A stretch of DNA of 10,555 nt, from assembly GCA_030150485.1 (NCBI GenBank), contig JASLFZ010000045.1, forward strand, positions 1-10,555, in the 5' to 3' direction. Numbering within the stretch: position 1 is the stretch's first letter; each line of letters opens with the position of its first letter. Below are positions 5,746 to 10,555 of the stretch, one piece after another. The position numbers and the translations under genes were made by a program. This DNA is from Candidatus Saccharimonadales bacterium. GTDB taxonomy: Bacteria > Patescibacteriota > Saccharimonadia > UBA4664 > SCTI01. The notes beneath the pieces are model-generated. The model searched no databases. It had not been told where the DNA came from and saw only the letters and a program-made list of their open reading frames with translations.

Positions 5746-6230
5746 TGGGAGCGGCCTTTTGGGTGTTTGCGGGGCTGGTGGGCTGCTTTGGCCTCGGCGC
5801 CTTGTTGGGAGCGCCGTTTCTGCCCATCCGCCGGCCTGACCTGGATGCGGCCTTAGACCTCGCCGGCGTGGCGGCTGGGCAAACCGTCATCGACTTGGGT
5901 TCTGGTGACGGTCGTATGCTCGTCGCTGCCGCTCGCCGCGGTGCTACCGCTATCGGGTACGAGATCAACCCGCTGCTCGTGGCTTGGTCGCGCGTCGCGA
6001 CCTGGCGCTACCGTCGCCACGTCACCATACATTTAGCTGACTTCTGGCATGCCAAGCTACCGGAAGCCGATGTCATTTATACCTTCCTGCTGACGCGCTA
6101 CACCGCCCGGCTCGACCGCAAACTTGCGGCGGAAATCAAACGGCCTACCAAGCTCGTTAGTTACGTATTTGCGCTGCCGCGGACGCCAATCAAACAGACC
6201 CGCAACACCTTTCTCTATCAGTATCCCTGA
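5745..6230 (+). CDS. Membrane-anchored FAM173/ATPSC-KMT-like methyltransferase
   Basis: Class I S-adenosylmethionine-dependent methyltransferase, 161 residues. A hydrophobic N-terminal helix (about residues 3-26, rich in Gly, Phe and Leu) predicts membrane anchoring. The catalytic domain begins with IDLGSGDGRM (Asp50 onward, motif I) and continues with AIGYEINPLLVAWSR, whose Glu73 should bind the ribose of the cofactor. Later come DFWHAKLPEADVIYTFLL and KLVSYVFALP. This order closely matches the eukaryotic FAM173 family, including the mitochondrial lysine methyltransferase acting on the c subunit of ATP synthase, which also has an N-terminal membrane segment. The match is from memory of the family. 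A protein-lysine substrate at the membrane is therefore plausible but inferred. It overlaps xseB by one nucleotide, so it is expressed with exonuclease VII. Confidence 0.8.
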   Translation: MGAAFWVFAGLVGCFGLGALLGAPFLPIRRPDLDAALDLAGVAAGQTVIDLGSGDGRMLVAAARRGATAIGYEINPLLVAWSRVATWRYRRHVTIHLADFWHAKLPEADVIYTFLLTRYTARLDRKLAAEIKRPTKLVSYVFALPRTPIKQTRNTFLYQYP

Positions 6231-6231
6231 C

Positions 6232-6260
6232 TTGCGCCAGATCAGCCGCTGTGATATAAC
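6232..6260 (+). promoter_or_regulatory. Promoter of the extracytoplasmic-protein gene
   Basis: TTGCGC (6232-6237) and TATAAC (6255-6260) are spaced by 17 bp, with an extended -10 TG at 6252-6253. The expected start is about 6267, only a few nt before the ATG at 6271. With no Shine-Dalgarno present, the message would be leaderless or nearly so. Confidence 0.5.
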
Positions 6261-6270
6261 CATAAGCAGA

Positions 6271-6921
6271 ATGAAACAGTCCGGCGAAATTAGCCTTCAT
6301 CTGCTGCTAACGGCCTTTTTAGGTTTTGGCATGGTTCTGTTTGGGGTGCTCGCCGTCATTGCTTATCAAGATAACCACACCACTCAAACGCATCTCCACG
6401 AGCTTAACGCGGCCGCGGCTACCCAGGCGGCTGCGAGCCAAAAACAGGTTGATACCGCCGCCGCTGCAAAAGCCAACGAGCAGCCCTTCCAAACCTACAC
6501 CGCCGATCCGGTGTTTGGCAGCTTCCAGATGCAGTTCCCCAAGAACTGGAGTTTGTACGCGGCCAAAAACCCCGGTACCGGTACGGCGCTTGATCTTATT
6601 GCGGACCCGAGCGTGGTCACGAACAACCTAAATGGCAGCATCAACACGCATCAGTTTGAGCTCGTGCTGAGCAGCCAAGCATTGGTTGATGTCAACAAAA
6701 CCTTTGAGGCGCCCTTAAAGAAAGGCACTATTACGAGCAAGCCCTACACGGTGTCGGGCATTCCGGCCACGTGGTACCAAGGCACCATTGATAGCAAGGG
6801 CCATCAGGGGGTGGTGGTGACGCTGCAAGACCGCAACGAAACCATGATTATCACCGACGACACCATGACCTACATCACCGAGTTTGGCGCCATTTTGCAA
6901 AGTGCCGTTATCCACCCGTAA
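6271..6921 (+). CDS. Membrane-anchored extracytoplasmic protein, unknown function
   Basis: The 216-residue protein has one N-terminal transmembrane helix (about residues 8-32, LLLTAFLGFGMVLFGVLAVIAY) preceded by a short N-terminus. An Ala/Gln/Lys-rich linker (about 33-68) follows, probably helical or extended. The globular domain of about 145 residues starts around FGSFQMQFPKNWSLY. The opening pattern (compact start, FP-x-NW) recalls PsbP/Mog1-type folds often found outside the membrane, but that is only a resemblance. There is no lipobox Cys, so it is a membrane anchor, not a lipoprotein. The frame is open back to 6124 across the previous gene. The ATG at 6271 is chosen because the hydrophobic segment follows directly and a promoter lies just upstream. 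It sits immediately before the histidine kinase, so a sensory or envelope link is possible but unproven. Confidence 0.75.
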   Translation: MKQSGEISLHLLLTAFLGFGMVLFGVLAVIAYQDNHTTQTHLHELNAAAATQAAASQKQVDTAAAAKANEQPFQTYTADPVFGSFQMQFPKNWSLYAAKNPGTGTALDLIADPSVVTNNLNGSINTHQFELVLSSQALVDVNKTFEAPLKKGTITSKPYTVSGIPATWYQGTIDSKGHQGVVVTLQDRNETMIITDDTMTYITEFGAILQSAVIHP

Positions 6922-6925
6922 ATCC

Positions 6926-6931
6926 TATACT
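6926..6931 (+). promoter_or_regulatory. -10 element upstream of the histidine kinase
   Basis: TATACT directly after the preceding gene's stop would start transcription near 6938, giving a leader of about 60 nt. No good -35 is visible. The leader contains competing hairpins (6961-6995). Confidence 0.4.
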
Positions 6932-6960
6932 CTTATGCTTGAGCGGCGCTTCGGCGGCGT

Positions 6961-6995
6961 GCTACCGTACTAGGTAGTACTAATGGTGGAGTAGC
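6961..6995 (+). promoter_or_regulatory. Competing hairpins and Shine-Dalgarno in the kinase leader
   Basis: GTACTA-GG-TAGTAC (6967-6980) is a perfect inverted repeat. CTACC (6962-6966) can instead pair with GGTAG (6973-6977), so the two hairpins exclude each other. GCTAC (6961-6965) can also pair with GTAGC (6991-6995), enclosing the Shine-Dalgarno GGTGGAG (6985-6991) just before the TTG start at 6997. Structure-dependent control of kinase translation is plausible. Confidence 0.35.
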
Positions 6996-6996
6996 T

Positions 6997-9384
6997 TTGG
7001 CACAACGTACCCCCGAGTTTCGTCAGGCTGCGGCCACCGCTGCGCCCCCCGATGCGGCTCAACGAAAATCGACCGGACACCTCTACGACACGTTGCCGGA
7101 TGGGGTGGTGGCGCTCGACACCGAGGGCATCGTTTGCTACGCCAACCAGGTGGCTCGCGAGCTGCTCGAGCTCCCCGGGGACTTCACCGGTCAGTCATTC
7201 GTGGATTACATTTTGGCGGTACTCGTGCCTACGCAATCTTCAAGCCAGACCGAGGTAGTTGCTAATATCGAGCGCGCTGTTGCGGCGGCGGAAGCGGGTG
7301 AGACGAGCCGAGTCACGCTGCCAATCGTTCACCATGAAGGAGTCTCGACGGTCGAGGCGGTGTTTGGTGCTGCGGGCAGCGCGGGGGATGGTGGCGCTTC
7401 GATACTGATTAGCCTGCGCGACCAAACCGCCATATACGCTGAGCAGGAAAAGCTGCGCATTATCCAGCAAAGCCACAGCATCGGCATGATCATGCTGGAC
7501 GCCGAGGGGACGGTTACGACCGTTAACACCCGCATCCCTGAGCTTAACCAGGCGCTCATGGGTAACTCGTTTGTGGAGGCGATCGGCTCATCGCCGCTAA
7601 AGGAGCGCCTGCTGCTCGATATGGATCCCGCCGACGTGGTGAAGTGGGCGCGGCGCGGCCGCGAAATTACCTTTTATGCCGAAGCTACCTTCGAGAATCG
7701 CTTACAGCACTTGCAGCTAGTGGCCTGCCAGGTAGCCGGCGCCGACGGCAGCCAGGACATTATTATCACCACCCGCGACGTGACGGCGTTGGTACAGAAA
7801 ACGATCGAGGCCAACGAGATGGCGCGCTTGGCCAGCCGCCACTCCCGTGAGCTCACTAGCCTTGCGGAGCTGAGCAGTTTTGTGGGCTTCCGGTTCCAGC
7901 AGATCTACCAGCGCTACCTGGCCGCGACCTGCTCGCTGCTGGATTCTACGCGCGCGAGCATTTATCTGTACGAGATGGATAAGCAGCGGCTTAAGCGCGT
8001 CAGTACCACCGTCGATTTTAACGAGCACCCTGCGACACTTCCGCTCAACTCCTCGCACCTGGCGGCGGTGGCCTTTAGCCGCCGCAAGTCGCAGGTCAGC
8101 AAAGCTGAGGCTGGCGACCAGTCCACTTCCGAGAATCTCCTGGCCGTGCCGATCTCCTTTCACTCCAAAACCATTGGGGTGATCGTGGCGAGCTATCGCC
8201 AGCGGGCCTATGACGGCCACGATGTGAAGCTCGGGCGGCTGATCGCTTCACGTCTGGCCATCATCATTGAAAACGCCGAGCTCTACAACGAGGTGAACGC
8301 CCGGCGCGAGCGCTGGGAGGCGGTGTTTAAATTTGCCGAAGAGGGGATTATTATTTTTGGCCGTAACGGCCGTGTGGTCGGGTTTAATCCCGCCGCCACC
8401 AAGCTGACCGGCTTTACCAGCAACGAGGCTATGCGTAAGCCCTTTATCGAGATTGTACGGGCGGTCTCGCCCGAGGGGGTGAGCCTGGCCTCGCTTTCGC
8501 CGATTCGCCGCGTGCTGGCCGAGGGCGAGGTAGTCACTAAGCGCGAGCAGCTGCTTCAGGCTAAGAACGGCCAAACTATTTGGACGGAGATTAGCTACTC
8601 GCCAATCTATGATGACGAAAACAATGTTACCAGCGGCATCGCGGTGATTAGCAACGTGCAAAAGGAGCGTGAGATGGAAGCGGCCAAAAGCGACTTTATT
8701 TCAATTGTCTCGCACGAGCTGCGCACGCCGCTGACGGCGATTAAGGGCTTTCTTTCGATGCTGCTGAAAAAAGATTTTGGCGGCTTAAGCGATAAACAGT
8801 TCCACTTTTTGAGCCGGGTCTACCAGACCAACCAACGCATGATCGGGCTAGTTGAGGATCTGCTCGATATGAGCCACATTGAAAGCGGTAAAATCCGGCT
8901 TAAAGTGGCGCCGCTGGCCATGGAGCCGATTATTCAAGATGTGGTGAGCGAGCTGGCCTCGAAGGGCTTTGAGCGCCAAATTATGCTCAAGGTTAACCGC
9001 AAGCAGAAGCTACCATTAGTGCTGGCCGATGAGGCGCGCCTGCGCCAGATCATGACCAACCTGATTGATAATGCTATTAAGTATTCATTACCAAAGAGCG
9101 AGGTGATTATCGATTTCCGGGTGCAGGGTACCGAGCTGGTTACGAGTATTAAGGACCAAGGTGTGGGGATTACGGCGGCGCACATCGAGCGCCTATTCCA
9201 GCGTTTTGGGCGGATCTATAACCCGATGAGCATGCAGGCTGGGGGTACGGGGCTTGGTCTCTATATCGTCAAAAATCTGGTGGAGTCGCACGGTGGCCGC
9301 ATTTGGGTGACAAGCCGGGAAGGGAAGGGCAGCCGTTTTAGTTTTTCGCTACCGGTGGCGCAGCAGCTACCACTGCTCGATTGA
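6997..9384 (+). CDS. Soluble PAS-PAS-GAF-PAS sensor histidine kinase
   Basis: Cytoplasmic sensor kinase of 795 residues that should autophosphorylate on His and pass phosphate to a receiver. Domains in order: PAS1 (about 29-140, LPDGVVALDTEGIVCYAN), PAS2 (about 151-270), GAF (about 290-430, ending at the helix IIENAELYNEV) and PAS3 (about 439-555, EEGIIIFGRNGRVVGFNPAA). Then come the HisKA dimerisation helix with SHELRTPLTAIKGF (His573) and the HATPase domain with N box NLIDNAIKYS (Asn688), G1 DQGVGI (Asp720) and G2 GGTGLGLYIVK (about 749). All catalytic boxes are intact and no transmembrane segment is seen, so it senses an internal signal. The TTG start is chosen from GGTGGAG 5 nt upstream; the nearby ATG at 6983 is out of frame. 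The receiver gene follows after 87 nt and is the likely partner. The signal is unknown. Confidence 0.93.
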   Translation: MAQRTPEFRQAAATAAPPDAAQRKSTGHLYDTLPDGVVALDTEGIVCYANQVARELLELPGDFTGQSFVDYILAVLVPTQSSSQTEVVANIERAVAAAEAGETSRVTLPIVHHEGVSTVEAVFGAAGSAGDGGASILISLRDQTAIYAEQEKLRIIQQSHSIGMIMLDAEGTVTTVNTRIPELNQALMGNSFVEAIGSSPLKERLLLDMDPADVVKWARRGREITFYAEATFENRLQHLQLVACQVAGADGSQDIIITTRDVTALVQKTIEANEMARLASRHSRELTSLAELSSFVGFRFQQIYQRYLAATCSLLDSTRASIYLYEMDKQRLKRVSTTVDFNEHPATLPLNSSHLAAVAFSRRKSQVSKAEAGDQSTSENLLAVPISFHSKTIGVIVASYRQRAYDGHDVKLGRLIASRLAIIIENAELYNEVNARRERWEAVFKFAEEGIIIFGRNGRVVGFNPAATKLTGFTSNEAMRKPFIEIVRAVSPEGVSLASLSPIRRVLAEGEVVTKREQLLQAKNGQTIWTEISYSPIYDDENNVTSGIAVISNVQKEREMEAAKSDFISIVSHELRTPLTAIKGFLSMLLKKDFGGLSDKQFHFLSRVYQTNQRMIGLVEDLLDMSHIESGKIRLKVAPLAMEPIIQDVVSELASKGFERQIMLKVNRKQKLPLVLADEARLRQIMTNLIDNAIKYSLPKSEVIIDFRVQGTELVTSIKDQGVGITAAHIERLFQRFGRIYNPMSMQAGGTGLGLYIVKNLVESHGGRIWVTSREGKGSRFSFSLPVAQQLPLLD

Positions 9385-9404
9385 GCCTTGGAGGTTAAAT
9401 AATT

Positions 9405-9455
9405 ATGAAATTGCCGCCAACGCAGTATAATGAAAACTTAACCAGTAGCGGCTGA
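9405..9455 (+). CDS. Possible 16-codon leader ORF before the response regulator
   Basis: ATG at 9405 follows GGAGG (9390-9394) at 10-nt spacing and encodes 16 residues, MKLPPTQYNENLTSSG, ending TGA at 9453-9455. It lies wholly between the kinase stop and the receiver start. Its stop is 3 nt before the receiver's Shine-Dalgarno, so on a read-through transcript it could couple or tune receiver translation. A TATAAT inside it would yield a shorter transcript that skips it. A chance ORF is also likely. Confidence 0.25.
   Translation: MKLPPTQYNENLTSSG
9426..9431 (+). promoter_or_regulatory. -10 element of the response regulator gene
   Basis: A perfect TATAAT with a weak TTATGA (9403-9408) 17 bp upstream predicts a start near 9438, about 34 nt before the GTG. 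This allows the receiver to be expressed without the kinase. Confidence 0.5.
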
Positions 9456-9471
9456 ACAGGGGGACGATTTC

Positions 9472-9852
9472 GTGGCAAACATCATGTTGGTAGAGGATGA
9501 CGCAATCTTGGTAGAGATGTATCAGGCCAAGTTTGAGCTGGAGGGCCACGATATTGTGGTCGCGACCAACGGGCAGGAGTGCCTGGATCTCCTGGCCACC
9601 TACGAGCCCGAAATTATTTTGCTGGATATTCTTATGCCCAAGCTGAACGGCTTTCATGTGCTCAAAGAAATTAAAAAACAACCTCACCTGCGCAACATTC
9701 CGGTTATTTTACTGACTAACCTGGGTGAGGCCGAGGTTGATATGAACCACGAGCTGGCCCGCGCCCTGGGCGTTAATGATTACTTAATTAAGTCGCACCA
9801 TACACCCGACGAGGTGGTCGATAAAGTGATGAAGGCGCTTAGCGCCGCTTAG
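9472..9852 (+). CDS. Single-domain response regulator (CheY-like receiver)
   Basis: A 126-residue stand-alone receiver domain that should accept phosphate from the upstream kinase. It carries the acidic pair Glu8-Asp9-Asp10 (MLVEDDAI), the phospho-acceptor Asp52 in ILLDILMP, the switch residue Thr82 in VILLTN and Lys107 in YLIKSHH. Gly100-Val101-Asn102-Asp103 takes the usual GA-x-D position before Tyr104-Leu105. There is no output domain, so it must act by protein contact, either directly or in a phosphorelay. The GTG start has a strong Shine-Dalgarno, AGGGGG (9458-9463), 8 nt upstream. The ATG five codons later would remove beta-strand 1. It follows the kinase by 87 nt with its own promoter. 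Confidence 0.93.
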   Translation: MANIMLVEDDAILVEMYQAKFELEGHDIVVATNGQECLDLLATYEPEIILLDILMPKLNGFHVLKEIKKQPHLRNIPVILLTNLGEAEVDMNHELARALGVNDYLIKSHHTPDEVVDKVMKALSAA

Positions 9853-9888
9853 CGGATGGCCGCCCAGCCCAATTCATCCATGCGCAGT

Positions 9889-9923
9889 GTTAACAAAGTT
9901 AACAATCTGACAACGTTGTTAAC
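9889..9923. promoter_or_regulatory. Paired 15-bp palindromic site (copy 2), upstream of recO
   Basis: The first site, GTTAACAAAGTTAAC (9889-9903), is a perfect dyad. The second, at 9909-9923, reads GTTAACAACGTTGTC on the minus strand. The sites start 20 bp apart with linker AATCT, as in the copy at 1521-1555. If recO transcription starts at its ATG, the pair spans about -72 to -38, directly upstream of the expected -35 region. That position suits an activator or an upstream repressor. Confidence 0.65.
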
Positions 9924-9944
9924 AGTATTCGTGGGCGAATACTG
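9923..9944. repeat. Inverted repeat between the paired site and the recO -10
   Basis: CAGTATTCG (9923-9931) and CGAATACTG (9936-9944) form a 9-bp perfect inverted repeat around TGGG. It occupies the -35 and spacer region of the inferred recO promoter and touches the last base of the paired site. There is no T tract, so an operator is at least as likely as a terminator of the receiver gene. Confidence 0.5.
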
Positions 9945-9948
9945 CCGC

Positions 9949-9954
9949 TAAACT
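9949..9954 (+). promoter_or_regulatory. -10-like element of recO, probably leaderless
   Basis: TAAACT ends 6 nt before the recO ATG (gap AAAGCT), with no Shine-Dalgarno. It is a weaker match to TATAAT than the others, but its position is identical to those of xseA and the TRM11-like gene. Confidence 0.4.
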
Positions 9955-9960
9955 AAAGCT

Positions 9961-10555
9961 ATGGCCACCTACGCCACCCGCGCCATCATCATCGGCCGCC
10001 ACAACTTTGGCGAGGCCGATCGCATTCTTGTGCTCCTAACGCCCGATCGCGGCATCATCCGCGGCGTGGCGAAAGGCGTGCGCAAAATCAAAAGCCGCCT
10101 GGCCGGCCACCTTGAGCTTTTTAGTGAGTCAGAGCTAATGCTCGCCGAGGGGCGTAATCTCGATATTGTCACCTCCGCCCGCCTGCAGTATCACCTGGCC
10201 ACCAGCGACGATTACGAGCGCATGCGCCTGGCCTACTTAATTGCCGAAATGATCAACCGGCTGGGCGGCGAGCACGAGCCGCTCGAGGGTCTGTTTGCGC
10301 TGGCCCACGACGCTTTCGGCGAGCTCGCCACCGGCCGCCCCGATAACATATTGGAGCTATGGTTCAAGCTCCGTCTGCTCGACCGGCTGGGCTACCGGCC
10401 GGAGCTCGGCAGCTGTATGGTCTGCGGCACCGCCGACGCCACCCGCCAGTATCTTTTTAACGTGGAACTAGGCGGAATCGTTGACGAGAATTGCGCGCCA
10501 ACCGGGAGCTGGCCGCTTAGCCAAGACGCCATCAAGCTGTGGCGGCTCATGCTGG
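9961..10555 (+). CDS. recO: DNA repair protein RecO, 3'-truncated by window edge
   Basis: Recombination mediator that works with RecR and RecF to load RecA on single-stranded DNA coated with SSB, and anneals strands. The frame is open from the ATG at 9961 to the end, giving 198 residues of a family usually about 230-270. The N-terminal OB-fold shows AIIIGRHNFGEADRIL, LLTPDRGIIRGVAKGVRK and GHLELFSESELML followed by LDIVTSA, the typical RecO opening. A helical domain follows, with ELWFKLRLLDRLGYRPEL. A zinc-finger-like pair CMVC is present near residue 160. The second pair seems incomplete: VDENCAP offers one Cys where zinc-binding RecO proteins have two. It lies 108 nt after the receiver gene, behind the paired palindromes, and looks independently transcribed. 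Confidence 0.93.
   Translation, partial: MATYATRAIIIGRHNFGEADRILVLLTPDRGIIRGVAKGVRKIKSRLAGHLELFSESELMLAEGRNLDIVTSARLQYHLATSDDYERMRLAYLIAEMINRLGGEHEPLEGLFALAHDAFGELATGRPDNILELWFKLRLLDRLGYRPELGSCMVCGTADATRQYLFNVELGGIVDENCAPTGSWPLSQDAIKLWRLML

Noticed and set aside
9885..9960. Replication origin
   Set aside because: The AT-rich GTTAAC-containing stretch has no recognisable DnaA boxes (TTATCCACA-like), and no dnaA or dnaN gene is nearby.
1..10555. CRISPR array, tRNA, rRNA or insertion sequence
   Set aside because: I saw no regularly spaced repeats, no tRNA-like cloverleaf, no rRNA sequence and no transposase motifs or terminal repeats on either strand.

Overview
This window looks like a chromosomal segment of a bacterium with moderately high GC content. 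It is gene-dense, with overlapping housekeeping genes and no mobile element. UGA acts as a normal stop (xseA and the histidine kinase end in TGA), which argues against the UGA-recoding Gracilibacteria and Absconditabacteria. A short XseA with an atypical catalytic-domain segment, an L27 gene away from rplU, and a compact TRM11-like methyltransferase make a Candidate Phyla Radiation (Patescibacteria) member, perhaps Saccharibacteria-like, my best guess. That is inference from general family knowledge, and no marker here is decisive.

Layout. Positions 2-1483 (+) hold the 3' part of pyrG (CTP synthase). A non-coding stretch at 1484-1656 carries a paired palindromic site and a hairpin. On the minus strand, reading right to left, come a TRM11-like methyltransferase (3547-2423), rpmA (2422-2147, start abutting the previous stop) and a small AT-richer two-helix membrane protein (2070-1657) with its own promoter. 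On the plus strand, an unrecognised gene with foreign-looking arginine codons (3689-4189) is followed by a 12-bp TTCG hairpin. Next is an overlapping cluster: xseA, xseB and a membrane-anchored FAM173-like methyltransferase (4272-6230). A membrane-anchored extracytoplasmic protein (6271-6921) precedes a soluble multi-PAS/GAF histidine kinase (6997-9384) and a single-domain response regulator (9472-9852). recO starts at 9961 and runs off the right edge.

How the parts work together. xseA and xseB encode the two subunits of exonuclease VII, and recO encodes a recombination mediator, so the right half has a DNA-repair flavour. The kinase and receiver form a two-component pair with no DNA-binding output of their own, so the receiver must act through another protein. 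The methyltransferase/rpmA pair links RNA modification to ribosome assembly.

The most notable unexplained signals are regulatory. One is a 35-bp double palindrome of identical architecture at 1521-1555 and 9889-9923: two 15-bp dyads exactly 20 bp apart joined by an AAYCT linker. The other is a recurring arrangement in which a -10-like hexamer ends exactly 6 nt before an ATG with no Shine-Dalgarno (methyltransferase, xseA, recO), suggesting leaderless transcripts. Genes that do have a leader (kinase, receiver, ORFan) carry clear Shine-Dalgarno sequences and non-ATG starts.
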